NCBI GenBank assembly: GCA_951799425.1
Contig: OX637402.1
Coordinates: 2,046,501 to 2,110,500, forward strand
Length of the DNA stretch: 64,000 nucleotides
Origin: Ilex aquifolium
Taxonomy: Eukaryota > Streptophyta > Magnoliopsida > Aquifoliales > Aquifoliaceae
Reading direction: 5' to 3'
The first letter of the stretch is position 1. Every line of letters begins with the position of its first letter. The notes under the pieces were generated by a model that was not told the DNA's origin, ran no database searches, and saw only the letters and a list, made by a program, of their open reading frames with translations. This document shows, piece by piece, positions 21,287 through 35,023 of this stretch. The position numbers and the translations under genes were made by a program.

Positions 21287-22811
21287 TGTAACACCCCGAA
21301 TTTTCTTTTATATATTTATAGAGATATATATATATATAGTAAATAAAAAGTGTAAATATGTAGATATATGTAGTGACATAAGAATAAACCGTAGGAATAA
21401 ATGCTATGGAGACAATTTGATTGGGAAGTTACGTGTCGAAGATGTTTAAACTTGGAAAGGGTGATTAGACAAGTTTCTAAAAGTTTGTAGGTCAAAATAA
21501 TGATTCCATTGAATCCGGAAGGTCGAAAAACATTGGGAGTGGTAATATGGATGTATTGGAAGTTAGGAAGTGTCTCGGAGTTAAAATACACTTTAGCGAG
21601 AATTTGGGTAAAAATGGGTATTGAACACTACTTAGTGTTTTGGCCATAAATTTTTATCTTTAAGTCCAATTGATCTGAAATTTTTACAGTAGATAGTAGA
21701 CATCTAGGGCTACAAAAGTATGTCTCATGAACATTTTCCAATTCGACCTCTAAATGGGTCAAAACTGCATTGGAAGTTGAAACAAAAATCTGGCAGTCAA
21801 ACCGTACCGGTACGCCGAACTCCAGTAGCTAAACCGTACCGGTACGCCCGTTAAAGCCAGCCCGATCCGACTGCGGGTCTTTCTCCATTTCCTCCACTAT
21901 AAATACATTTTGTCACCTCCTTAGCCTTCATTACACCACTCCAAACCCTAGAAAACATAAGAGAGGAAGAGAGAAAGAGAGAAACACAAGATCAAGAGAA
22001 AACAAGAGATTGAAGGGTTGATTCAAGATCAAAGCCCTAATTTTTCCAAGAACATCAAGGTAGGGGTTTTCTCTCACTCACTTACATTGAGTCTAGGGTA
22101 TTTATATATGTATGTTTTTGCTATCAATGATATATATATGCTATAGAATCATCATCTCTTAGGCTTTTTGCAAAGATTACATTGTTAGGGTTTAATACCC
22201 ATTAAATCTCTTTTCTAGCTTTAAAACCCTAGTTTTTGGGAGAGTGATGTATTTCTTTTTAAATGCTTCTTTATTATGAACTTCGAAAACCATAGTTGTT
22301 TGTGTGGGGTAGAAAAATGATGTTATTGTGATCTCATGTATTTTCCTTGTTGGTTGGGGAATTGTTACATAATATATCTTGGGGATTTTGGAGAGATGCG
22401 TGTAAAATGATATAAATATTGGAACGGTATGCTTGGTTGGGTTGTTTGTGATGCCTTGAGGGTGAGAGGTTCCTTATAAGGATGCTCATGTCAAGAGAGG
22501 AGAGTATGTGATTTCCCTTAAGAGGTTCCTTATAAGGATGCTTGAGTTTGTGATGCCTTGAGGGTGAGAGGTTCCTTATAAGGATGTTCATGCCAAGAGA
22601 GGAGAGTATGTGATTTTCCTTAAGAGGTTCCTTATAAGGATGCTTAAGAAACTAAGCCTTGAGGGTGAGAGGTTCCTTATAAGGATGCTCATGCCAAAAG
22701 AGGATAGTATGTAATTTTCCTCAAGAGGTTCCTTATAAGGATGCTTGAGTAACCAAGCCTTGAGGGTGAGAGGTTCCTTATAAGGATGCTCATGCCAAAA
22801 GAGGACAATAT
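21287..22811 (+). repeat. Monomer 15 (1525 bp, long leader, AT run 15 nt)
   Basis: TATA box 21897-21905. From this unit onward every TATA box is followed by TTTTGTC. It carries CCCGTTAAAG (others CCCGATAAAG), and the second hairpin arm is CTTAAG instead of CTCAAG. With monomer 16 it forms a 3052-bp pair matched by monomers 19-20. Confidence 0.95.
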
Positions 22812-24338
22812 TGTAACACCCCGAATTTTCTTTTATATATTTATAGAGATATATATATATATATAGTAAATAAAAAGTGTAAATATGTAGATATATGTAG
22901 TGACATAAGAATAAACCGTAGGAATAAATGCTATGGAGACAATTTGATTGGGAAGTTACGTGTCGAAGATGTTTAAACTTGGAAAGGGTGATTAGACAAG
23001 TTTCTAAAAGTTTGTAGGTCAAAATAATGATTCCATTGAATCCGGAAGGTCGAAAAACATTGGGAGTGGTAATATGGATGTATTGGAAGTTAGGAAGTGT
23101 CTCGGAGTTAAAATACACTTTAGCGAGAATTTGGGTAAAAATGGGTATTGAACACTACTTAGTGATTTGGCCATAACTTTTTATCTTTAAGTCCAATTGA
23201 TCTGAAATGTTTACAGTAGATAGTAGACATCTAGGGCTACAAAAGTGTGTCTCATGAACATTTTCCAATTCGACCTCTAAATGGGTCAAAACTGTATTAG
23301 AAGTTGAAACAAAAATCTGGCAGTCAAACCGTACCGGTACGCCGAACTCCAGTAGCTAAACCGTACCGGTACGCCCGATAAAGCCAGCCCGATCCGACTG
23401 CGGGTCTTTCTCCATTTCCTCCACTATAAATACATTTTGTCACCTCCTTAGCCTTCATTACACCACTCCAAACCCTAGAAAACATAAGAGAGGAAGAGAG
23501 AAAGAGAGAAACACAAGATCAAGAGAAAACAAGAGATTGAAGGGTTGATTCAAGATCAAAGCCCTAATTTTTCCAAGAACATCAAGGTAAGGGTTTTCTC
23601 TCACTCACTTACATTGAGTCTAGGGTATTTATATATGTATGTTTTTGCTATCAATGATATATATATGCTATAGAATCATCATCTCTTAGGCTTTTTGCAA
23701 AGATTACATTGTTAGGGTTTAATACCCATTAAATCTCTTTTCTAGCTTTAAAACCCTAGTTTTTGGGAGAGTGATGTATTTCTTCTTAAATGCTTCTTTA
23801 TTATGAACTTCGAAAACCATAGTTGTTTGTGTGGGGTAGAAAAATGATGTTATTGTGATCTCATGTATTTTCCTTGTTGGTTGGGGAATTGTTACATAAT
23901 ATATCTTGGGGATTTTGGAGAGATTCGTGTAAAATGATATAAATATTGGAACGGTATGCTTGGTTGGGTTGTTTGTGATGCCTTGAGGGTGAGAGGTTCC
24001 TTATAAGGATGCTCATGTCAAGAGAGGAGAGTATGTGATTTCCCTTAAGAGGTTCCTTATAAGGATGCTTGAGTTTGTGATGCCTTGAGGGTGAGAGGTT
24101 CCTTATAAGGATGTTCATGCCAAGAGAGGAGAGTATGTGATTTTCCTTAAGAGGTTCCTTATAAGGATGCTTAAGAAACTAAGCCTTGAGGGTGAGAGGT
24201 TCCTTATAAGGATGCTCATGCCAAAAGAGGATAGTATGTAATTTTCCTCAAGAGGTTCCTTATAAGGATGCTTGAGTAACCAAGCCTTGAGGGTGAGAGG
24301 TTCCTTATAAGGATGCTCATGCCAAAAGAGGACAATAT
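22812..24338 (+). repeat. Monomer 16 (1527 bp, long leader, AT run 17 nt)
   Basis: TATA box 23424-23432. It is the first of the family with GTGATTTGG, AAAGTGTGTCTC, CTGTATTAGAAG and the stronger splice-donor-like AAG|GTAAGG (GT at 23587). Private or rare changes are GAAATGTTTACAG and GATTCGTG. Confidence 0.95.
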
Positions 24339-25865
24339 TGTAACACCCCGAATTTTCTTTTATATATTTATAGAGATATATATATATATATAGTAAATAA
24401 AAAGTGTAAATATGTAGATATATGTAGTGACATAAGAATAAACCGTAGGAATAAATGCTATGGAGACAATTTGATTGGGAAGTTACGTGTCGAAGATGTT
24501 TAAACTTGGAAAGGGTGATTAGACAAGTTTCTAAAAGTTTGTAGGTCAAAATAATGATTCCATTGAATCCGGAAGGTCGAAAAACATTGGGAGTGGTAAT
24601 ATGGATGTATTGGAAGTTAGGAAGTGTCTCGGAGTTAAAATACACTTTAGCGAGAATTTGGGTAAAAATGGGTATTGAACACTACTTAGTGATTTGGCCA
24701 TAACTTTTTATCTTTAAGTCCAATTGATCTGAAATTTTTACAGTAGATAGTAGACATCTAGGGCTACAAAAGTGTGTCTCATGAACATTTTCCAATTCGA
24801 CCTCTAAATGGGTCAAAACTGTATTAGAAGTTGAAACAAAAATCTGGCAGTCAAACCGTACCGGTACGCCGAACTCCAGTAGCTAAACCGTACCGGTACG
24901 CCCGATAAAGCCAGCCCGATCCGACTGCGGGTCTTTCTCCATTTCCTCCACTATAAATACATTTTGTCACCTCCTTAGCCTTCATTACACCACTCCAAAC
25001 CCTAGAAAACATAAGAGAGGAAGAGAGAAAGAGAGAAACACAAGATCAAGAGAAAACAAGAGATTGAAGGGTTGATTCAAGATCAAAGCCCTAATTTTTC
25101 CAAGAACATCAAGGTAAGGGTTTTCTCTCACTCACTTACATTGAGTCTAGGGTATTTATATATGTATGTTTTTGCTATCAATGATATATATATGCTATAG
25201 AATCATCATCTCTTAGGCTTTTTGCAAAGATTACATTGTTAGGGTTTAATACCCATTAAATCTCTTTTCTAGCTTTAAAACCCTAGTTTTTGGGAGAGTG
25301 ATGTATTTCTTCTTAAATGCTTCTTTATTATGAACTTCGAAAACCATAGTTGTTTGTGTGGGGTAGAAAAATGATGTTATTGTGATCTCATGTATTTTCC
25401 TTGTTGGTTGGGGAATTGTTACATAATATATCTTGGGGATTTTGGAGAGATGCGTGTAAAATGATATAAATATTGGAACGGTATGCTTGGTTGGGTTGTT
25501 TGTGATGCCTTGAGGGTGAGAGGTTCCTTATAAGGATGCTCATGTCAAGAGAGGAGAGTATGTGATTTCCCTTAAGAGGTTCCTTATAAGGATGCTTGAG
25601 TTTGTGATGCCTTGAGGGTGAGAGGTTCCTTATAAGGATGTTCATGCCAAGAGAGGAGAGTATGTGATTTTCCTTAAGAGGTTCCTTATAAGGATGCTTA
25701 AGAAACTAAGCCTTGAGGGTGAGAGGTTCCTTATAAGGATGCTCATGCCAAAAGAGGATAGTATGTAATTTTCCTCAAGAGGTTCCTTATAAGGATGCTT
25801 GAGTAACCAAGCCTTGAGGGTGAGAGGTTCCTTATAAGGATGCTCATGCCAAAAGAGGACAATAT
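24339..25865 (+). repeat. Monomer 17 (1527 bp, long leader, AT run 17 nt)
   Basis: TATA box 24951-24959. It is a near-copy of monomer 16 with GTGATTTGG and AAG|GTAAGG, but with the usual GATGCGTG. Confidence 0.95.
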
Positions 25866-27392
25866 TGTAACACCCCGAATTTTCTTTTATATATTTATAG
25901 AGATATATATATATATATAGTAAATAAAAAGTGTAAATATGTAGATATATGTAGTGACATAAGAATAAACCGTAGGAATAAATGCTATGGAGACAATTTG
26001 ATTGGGAAGTTACGTGTCGAAGATGTTTAAACTTGGAAAGGGTGATTAGACAAGTTTCTAAAAGTTTGTAGGTCAAAATAATGATTCCATTGAATCCGGA
26101 AGGTCGAAAAACATTGGGAGTGGTAATATGGATGTATTGGAAGTTAGGAAGTGTCTCGGAGTTAAAATACACTTTAGCGAGAATTTGGGTAAAAATGGGT
26201 ATTGAACACTACTTAGTGATTTGGCCATAACTTTTTATCTTTAAGTCCAATTGATCTGAAATTTTTACAGTAGATAGTAGACATCTAGGGCTACAAAAGT
26301 GTGTCTCATGAACATTTTCCAATTCGACCTCTAAATGGGTCAAAACTTTATTAGAAGTTGAAACAAAAATCTGGCAGTCAAACCGTACCGGTACGCCGAA
26401 CTCCAGTAGCTAAACCGTACCGGTACGCCCGATAAAGCCAGCCCGATCCGACTGCGGGTCTTTCTCCATTTCCTCCACTATAAATACATTTTGTCACCTC
26501 CTTAGCCTTCATTACACCACTCCAAACCCTAGAAAACATAAGAGAGGAAGAGAGAAAGAGAGAAACACAAGATCAAGAGAAAACAAGAGATTGAAGGGTT
26601 GATTCAAGATCAAAGCCCTAATTTTTCCAAGAACATCAAGGTAAGGGTTTTCTCTCACTCACTTACATTGAGTCTAGGGTATTTATATATGTATGTTTTT
26701 GCTATCAATGATATATATATGCTATAGAATCATCATCTCTTAGGCTTTTTGCAAAGATTACATTGTTAGGGTTTAATACCCATTAAATCTCTTTTCTAGC
26801 TTTAAAACCCTAGTTTTTGGGAGAGTGATGTATTTCTTCTTAAATGCTTCTTTATTATGAACTTCGAAAACCATAGTTGTTTGTGTGGGGTAGAAAAATG
26901 ATGTTATTGTGATCTCATGTATTTTCCTTGTTGGTTGGGGAATTGTTACATAATATATCTTGGGGATTTTGGAGAGATGCGTGTAAAATGATATAAATAT
27001 TGGAACGGTATGCTTGGTTGGGTTGTTTGTGATGCCTTGAGGGTGAGAGGTTCCTTATAAGGATGCTCATGCCAAGAGAGGAGAGTATGTGATTTCCCTC
27101 AAGAGGTTCCTTATAAGGATGCTTGAGTTTGTGATGCCTTGAGGGTGAGAGGTTCCTTATAAGGATGTTCATGCCAAGAGAGGAGAGTATGTGATTTTCC
27201 TTAAGAAGTTCCTTATAAGGATGCTTAAGAAACTAAGCCTTGAGGGTGAGAGTTTCCTTATAAGGATGCTCATGCCAAAGGAGGATAGTATGTAATTTTC
27301 CTCAAGAGGTTCCTTATAAGGATGCTTGAGTAACCAAGCCTTGAGGGTGAGAGGTTCCTTATAAGGATGCTCATGCCAAAAGAGGACAATAT
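25866..27392 (+). repeat. Monomer 18 (1527 bp, long leader, AT run 17 nt)
   Basis: TATA box 26478-26486. The 5' two thirds match monomers 16-17 (plus private AAAACTTTATTAG). The 3' end switches to CATGCCAAG, CTCAAG, AAGAAGTTCC and GAGAGTTTCC, so the unit looks recombinant. Confidence 0.95.
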
Positions 27393-28917
27393 TGTAACAC
27401 CCCGAATTTTCTTTTATATATTTATAGAGATATATATATATATAGTAAATAAAAAGTGTAAATATGTAGATATATGTAGTGACATAAGAATAAACCGTAG
27501 GAATAAATGCTATGGAGACAATTTGATTGGGAAGTTACGTGTCGAAGATGTTTAAACTTGGAAAGGGTGATTAGACAAGTTTCTAAAAGTTTGTAGGTCA
27601 AAATAATGATTCCATTGAATCCGGAAGGTCGAAAAACATTGGGAGTGGTAATATGGATGTATTGGAAGTTAGGAAGTGTCTCGGAGTTAAAATACACTTT
27701 AGCGAGAATTTGGGTAAAAATGGGTATTGAACACTACTTAGTGTTTTGGCCATAAATTTTTATCTTTAAGTCCAATTGATCTGAAATTTTTACAGTAGAT
27801 AGTAGACATCTAGGGCTACAAAAGTATGTCTCATGAACATTTTCCAATTCGACCTCTAAATGGGTCAAAACTGCATTGGAAGTTGAAACAAAAATCTGGC
27901 AGTCAAACCGTACCGGTACGCCGAACTCCAGTAGCTAAACCGTACCGGTACGCCCGTTAAAGCCAGCCCGATCCGACTGCGGGTCTTTCTCCATTTCCTC
28001 CACTATAAATACATTTTGTCACCTCCTTAGCCTTCATTACACCACTCCAAACCCTAGAAAACATAAGAGAGAAAGAGAGAAAGAGAGAAACACAAGATCA
28101 AGAGAAAACAAGAGATTGAAGGGTTGATTCAAGATCAAAGCCCTAATTTTTCCAAGAACATCAAGGTAGGGGTTTTCTCTCACTCACTTACATTGAGTCT
28201 AGGGTATTTATATATGTATGTTTTTGCTATCAATGATATATATATGCTATAGAATCATCATCTCTTAGGCTTTTTGCAAAGATTACATTGTTAGGGTTTA
28301 ATACCCATTAAATCTCTTTTCTAGCTTTAAAACCCTAGTTTTTGGGAGAGTGATGTATTTCTTTTTAAATGCTTCTTTATTATGAACTTCGAAAACCATA
28401 GTTGTTTGTGTGGGGTAGAAAAATGATGTTATTGTGATCTCATGTATTTTCCTTGTTGGTTGGGGAATTGTTACATAATATATCTTGGGGATTTTGGAGA
28501 GATGCGTGTAAAATGATATAAATATTGGAACGGTATGCTTGGTTGGGTTGTTTGTGATGCCTTGAGGGTGAGAGGTTCCTTATAAGGATGCTCATGTCAA
28601 GAGAGGAGAGTATGTGATTTCCCTTAAGAGGTTCCTTATAAGGATGCTTGAGTTTGTGATGCCTTGAGGGTGAGAGGTTCCTTATAAGGATGTTCATGCC
28701 AAGAGAGGAGAGTATGTGATTTTCCTTAAGAGGTTCCTTATAAGGATGCTTAAGAAACTAAGCCTTGAGGGTGAGAGGTTCCTTATAAGGATGCTCATGC
28801 CAAAAGAGGATAGTATGTAATTTTCCTCAAGAGGTTCCTTATAAGGATGCTTGAGTAACCAAGCCTTGAGGGTGAGAGGTTCCTTATAAGGATGCTCATG
28901 CCAAAAGAGGACAATAT
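27393..28917 (+). repeat. Monomer 19 (1525 bp, long leader, AT run 15 nt)
   Basis: TATA box 28003-28011. It matches monomer 15, including CCCGTTAAAG and the CTTAAG hairpin arm. The purine tract reads AGAGAGAAAGAGAG where other units have AGAGAGGAAGAGAG. Confidence 0.95.
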
Positions 28918-30444
28918 TGTAACACCCCGAATTTTCTTTTATATATTTATAGAGATATATATATATATATAGTAAATAAAAAGTGTAAATATGTAGATAT
29001 ATGTAGTGACATAAGAATAAACCGTAGGAATAAATGCTATGGAGACAATTTGATTGGGAAGTTACGTGTCGAAGATGTTTAAACTTGGAAAGGGTGATTA
29101 GACAAGTTTCTAAAAGTTTGTAGGTCAAAATAATGATTCCATTGAATCCGGAAGGTCGAAAAACATTGGGAGTGGTAATATGGATGTATTGGAAGTTAGG
29201 AAGTGTCTCGGAGTTAAAATACACTTTAGCGAGAATTTGGGTAAAAATGGGTATTGAACACTACTTAGTGATTTGGCCATAACTTTTTATCTTTAAGTCC
29301 AATTGATCTGAAATTTTTACAGTAGATAGTAGACATCTAGGGCTACAAAAGTGTGTCTCATGAACATTTTCCAATTCGACCTCTAAATGGGTCAAAACTG
29401 TATTAGAAGTTGAAACAAAAATCTGGCAGTCAAACCGTACCGGTACGCCGAACTCCAGTAGCTAAACCGTACCGGTACGCCCGATAAAGCCAGCCCGATC
29501 CGACTGCGGGTCTTTCTCCATTTCCTCCACTATAAATACATTTTGTCACCTCCTTAGCCTTCATTACACCACTCCAAACCCTAGAAAACATAAGAGAGGA
29601 AGAGAGAAAGAGAGAAACACAAGATCAAGAGAAAACAAGAGATTGAAGGGTTGATTCAAGATCAAAGCCCTAATTTTTCCAAGAACATCAAGGTAAGGGT
29701 TTTCTCTCACTCACTTACATTGAGTCTAGGGTATTTATATATGTATGTTTTTGCTATCAATGATATATATATGCTATAGAATCATCATCTCTTAGGCTTT
29801 TTGCAAAGATTACATTGTTAGGGTTTAATACCCATTAAATCTCTTTTCTAGCTTTAAAACCCTAGTTTTTGGGAGAGTGATGTATTTCTTTTTAAATGCT
29901 TCTTTATTATGAACTTCGAAGACCATAGTTGTTTGTGTGGGGTAGAAAAATGATGTTATTGTGATCTCATGTATTTTCCTTGTTGGTTGGGGAATTGTTA
30001 CATAATATATCTTGGGGATTTTGGAGAGATGCGTGTAAAATGATATAAATATTGGAACGGTATGCTTGGTTGGGTTGTTTGTGATGCCTTGAGGGTGAGA
30101 GGTTCCTTATAAGGATGCTCATGTCAAGAGAGGAGAGTATGTGATTTCCCTCAAGAGGTTCCTTATAAGGATGCTTGAGTTTGTGATGCCTTGAGGGTGA
30201 GAGGTTCCTTATAAGGATGTTCATGCCAAGAGAGGAGAGTATGTGATTTTCCTTAAGAGGTTCCTTATAAGGATGCTTAAGAAACTAAGCCTTGAGGGTG
30301 AGAGGTTCCTTATAAGGATGCTCGAGCCAAAAGAGGATAGTATGTAATTTTCCTCAAGAGGTTCCTTATAAGGATGCTTGAGTAACCAAGCCTTGAGGGT
30401 GAGAGGTTCCTTATAAGGATGCTCATGCCAAAAGAGGACAATAT
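28918..30444 (+). repeat. Monomer 20 (1527 bp, long leader, AT run 17 nt)
   Basis: TATA box 29530-29538. It belongs to the GTGATTTGG and GTAAGG family. It has CGAAGACC (others CGAAAACC) and a private GCTCGAGCC in the third subrepeat. Confidence 0.95.
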
Positions 30445-31971
30445 TGTAACACCCCGAATTTTCTTTTATATATTTATAGAGATATATATATATATATAGT
30501 AAATAAAAAGTGTAAATATGTAGATATATGTAGTGACATAAGAATAAACCGTAGGAATAAATGCTATGGAGACAATTTGATTGGGAAGTTACGTGTCGAA
30601 GATGTTTAAACTTGGAAAGGGTGATTAGACAAGTTTCTAAAAGTTTGTAGGTCAAAATAATGATTCCATTGAATCCGGAAGGTCGAAAAACATTGGGAGT
30701 GGTAATATGGATGTATTGGAAGTTAGGAAGTGTCTCGGAGTTAAAATACACTTTAGCGAGAATTTGGGTAAAAATGGGTATTGAACACTACTTAGTGATT
30801 TGGCCATAACTTTTTATCTTTAAGTCCAATTGATCTGAAATTTTTACAGTAGATAGTAGACATCTAGGGCTACAAAAGTGTGTCTCATGAACATTTTCCA
30901 ATTCGACCTCTAAATGGGTCAAAACTGTATTGGAAGTTGAAACAAAAATCTGGCAGTCAAACCGTACCGGTACGCCGAACTCCAGTAGCTAAACCGTACC
31001 GGTACGCCCGATAAAGCCAGCCCGATCCGACTGCGGGTCTTTCTCCATTTCCTCCACTATAAATACATTTTGTCACCTCCTTAGCCTTCATTACACCACT
31101 CCAAACCCTAGAAAACATAAGAGAGGAAGAGAGAAAGAGAGAAACACAAGATCAAGAGAAAACAAGAGATTGAAGGGTTGATTCAAGATCAAAGCCCTAA
31201 TTTTTCCAAGAACATCAAGGTAAGGGTTTTCTCTCACTCACTTACATTGAGTCTAGGGTATTTATATATGTATGTTTTTGCTATCAATGATATATATATG
31301 CTATAGAATCATCATCTCTTAGGCTTTTTGCAAAGATTACATTGTTAGGGTTTAATACCCATTAAATCTCTTTTCTAGCTTTAAAACCCTAGTTTTTGGG
31401 AGAGTGATGTATTTCTTTTTAAATGCTTCTTTATTATGAACTTCGAAGACCATAGTTGTTTGTGTGGGGTAGAAAAATGATGTTATTGTGATCTCATGTA
31501 TTTTCTTTGTTGGTTGGGGAATTGTTACATAATATATCTTGGGGATTTTGGAGAGATGCGTGTAAAATGATATAAATATTGGAACGGTATGCTTGGTTGG
31601 GTTGTTTGTGATGCCTTGAGGGTGAGAGGTTCCTTATAAGGATGCTCATGTCAAGAGAGGAGAGTATGTGATTTCCCTCAAGAGGTTCCTTATAAGGATG
31701 CTTGAGTTTGTGATGCCTTGAGGGTGAGAGGTTCCTTATAAGGATGTTCATGCCAAGAGAGGAGAGTATGTGATTTTCCTTAAGAGGTTCCTTATAAGGA
31801 TGCTTAAGAAACTAAGCCTTGAGGGTGAGAGGTTCCTTATAAGGATGCTCATGCCAAAAGAGGATAGTATGTAATTTTCCTCAAGAGGTTCCTTATAAGG
31901 ATGCTTGAGTAACCAAGCCTTGAGGGTGAGAGGTTCCTTATAAGGATGCTCATGCCAAAAGAGGACAATAT
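30445..31971 (+). repeat. Monomer 21 (1527 bp, long leader, AT run 17 nt)
   Basis: TATA box 31057-31065. It belongs to the GTGATTTGG and GTAAGG family but with CTGTATTGGAAG. It shares CGAAGACC and TTTTCTTTGTTGG with monomer 30. Confidence 0.95.
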
Positions 31972-33498
31972 TGTAACACCCCGAATTTTCTTTTATATAT
32001 TTATAGAGATATATATATATATATAGTAAATAAAAAGTGTAAATATGTAGATATATGTAGTGACATAAGAATAAACCGTAGGAATAAATGCTATGGAGAC
32101 AATTTGATTGGGAAGTTACGTGTCGAAGATGTTTAAACTTGGAAAGGGTGATTAGACAAGTTTCTAAAAGTTTGTAGGTCAAAATAATGATTCCATTGAA
32201 TCCGGAAGGTAGAAAAACATTGGGAGTGGTAATATGGATGTATTGGAAGTTAGGAAGTGTCTCGGAGTTAAAATACACTTTAGCGAGAATTTGGGTAAAA
32301 ATGGGTATTGAACACTACTTAGTGTTTTGGCCATAACTTTTTATCTTTAAGTCCAATTGATCTGAAATTTTTACAGTAGATAGTAGACATCTAGGGCTAC
32401 AAAAGTATGTCTCATGAACATTTTCCAATTCGACCTCTAAATGGGTCAAAACTGCATTGGAAGTTGAAACAAAAATCTGGCAGTCAAACCGTACCGGTAC
32501 GCCGAACTCCAGTAGCTAAACCGTACCGGTACGCCCGATAAAGCCAGCCCGATCCGACTGCGGGTCTTTCTCCATTTCCTCCACTATAAATACATTTTGT
32601 CACCTCCTTAGCCTTCATTACACCACTCCAAACCCTAGAAAACATAAGAGAGGAAGAGAGAAAGAGAGAAACACAAGATCAAGAGAAAACAAGAGATTGA
32701 AGGGTTGATTCAAGATCAAAGCCCTAATTTTTCCAAGAACATCAAGGTAGGGGTTTTCTCTCACTCACTTACATTGAGTCTAGGGTATTTATATATGTAT
32801 GTTTTTGCTATCAATGGTATATATATGCTATAGAATCATCATCTCTTAGGCTTTTTGCGAAGATTACATTGTTAGGGTTTAATACCCATTAAATCTCTTT
32901 TCTAGCTTTAAAACCCTAGTTTTTGGGAGAGTGATGTATTTCTTCTTAAATGCTTCTTTATTATGAACTTCGAAAACCATAGTTGTTTGTGTGGGGTAGA
33001 AAAATGATGTTATTGTGATCTCATGTATTTTCCTTGTTGGTTGGGGAATTGTTACATAATATATCTTGGGGATTTTGTAGAGATGCGTGTAAAATGATAT
33101 AAATATTGGAACGGTATGCTTGGTTGGGTTGTTTGTGATGCCTTGAGGGTGAGAGGTTCCTTATAAGAATGCTCATGCCAAGAGAGGAGAGTATGTGATT
33201 TCCCTCAAGAGGTTCCTTATAAGGATGCTTGAGTTTGTGATGCCTTGAGGGTGAGAGGTTCCTTATAAGGATGTTCATGCCAAGAGAGGAGAGTATGTGA
33301 TTTTCCTTAAGAAGTTCCTTATAAGGATGCTTAAGAAACTAAGCCTTGAGGGTGAGAGGTTCCTTATAAGGATGCTCATGCCAAAAGAGGATAGTATGTA
33401 ATTTTCCTCAAGAGGTTCCTTATAAGGATGCTTGAGTAACCAAGCCTTGAGGGTGAGAGGTTCCTTATAAGGATGCTCATGCCAAAAGAGGACAATAT
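31972..33498 (+). repeat. Monomer 22 (1527 bp, long leader, AT run 17 nt)
   Basis: TATA box 32584-32592. It is the first member of the family with GGTAGAAAA, TTGCGAAG, TTTTGTAGAG and ATAAGAATGC (a broken first palindrome of the subrepeat block), also seen in units 24, 27 and 29. Confidence 0.95.
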
Positions 33499-35023
33499 TG
33501 TAACACCCCGAATTTTCTTTTATATATTTATAGAGATATATATATATATAGTAAATAAAAAGTGTAAATATGTAGATATATGTAGTGACATAAGAATAAA
33601 CCGTAGGAATAAATGCTATGGAGACAATTTGATTGGGAAGTTACGTGTCGAAGATGTTTAAACTTGGAAAGGGTGATTAGACAAGTTTCTAAAAGTTTGT
33701 AGGTCAAAATAATGATTCCATTGAATCCGGAAGGTCGAAAAACATTGGGAGTGGTAATATGGATGTATTGGAAGTTAGGAAGTGTCTCGAAGTTAAAATA
33801 CACTTTAGCGAGAATTTGGGTAAAAATGGGTATTGAACACTACTTAGTGTTTTAGCCATAAATTTTTATCTTTAAGTCCAATTGATCTGAAATTTTTACA
33901 GTAGATTGTAGACATCTAGGGCTACAAAAGTATGTCTCATGAACATTTTCCAATTCGACCTCTAAATGGGTCAAAACTGCATTGGAAGTTGAAACAAAAA
34001 TCTGGCAGTCAAACCGTACCGGTACGCCGAACTCCAGTAGCTAAACCGTACCGGTACGCCCGATAAAGCCAGCCCGATCCGACTGCGGGTCTTTCTCCAT
34101 TTCCTCCACTATAAATACATTTTGTCACCTCCTTAGCCTTCATTACACCACTCCAAACCCTAGAAAACATAAGAGAGGAAGAGAGAAAGAGAGAAACACA
34201 AGATCAAGAGAAAACAAGAGATTGAAGGGTTGATTCAAGATCAAAGCCCTAATTTTTCCAAGAACATCAAGGTAGGGGTTTTCTCTCACTCACTTACATT
34301 GAGTCTAGGGTATTTATATATGTATGTTTTTGCTATCAATGATATATATATGCTATAGAATCATCATCTCTTAGGCTTTTTGCAAAGATTACATTGTTAG
34401 GGTTTAATACCCATTAAATCTCTTTTCTAGCTTTAAAACCCTAGTTTTTGGGAGAGTGATGTATTTCTTTTTAAATGCTTCTTTATTATGAACTTCGAAG
34501 ACCATAGTTGTTTGTGTGGGGGAGAAAAATGATGTTATTGTGATCTCATGTATTTTCCTTGTTGGTTGGGGAATTGTTACATAATATATCTATGAGATTT
34601 TGGAGAGATGCGTGTAAAATGATATAAATATTGGAACGGTATGCTTGGTTGGGTTGTTTGTGATGCCTTGAGGGTGAGAGGTTCCTTATAAGGATGCTCA
34701 TGTCAAGAGAGGAGAGTATGTGATTTCCCTCAAGAGGTTCCTTATAAGGATGCTTGAGTTTGTGATGCCTTGAGGGTGAGAGGTTCCTTATAAGGATGTT
34801 CATGCCAAGAGAGGAGAGTATGTGATTTTCCTTAAGAGGTTCCTTATAAGGATGCTTAAGAAACTAAGCCTTGAGGGTGAGAGGTTCCTTATAAGGATGC
34901 TCATGCCAAAAGAGGATAGTATGTAATTTTCCTCAAGAGGTTCCTTATAAGGATGCTTGAGTAACCAAGCCTTGAGGGTGAGAGGTTCCTTATAAGGATG
35001 CTCATGCCAAAAGAGGACAATAT
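33499..35023 (+). repeat. Monomer 23 (1525 bp, long leader, AT run 15 nt)
   Basis: TATA box 34109-34117. It carries TTTTAGCC and GATTGTAGAC, shared with units 26, 28 and 30. Private changes include GTCTCGAAGTT, GGGGGAGAAA and TCTATGAGATT. Confidence 0.95.
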
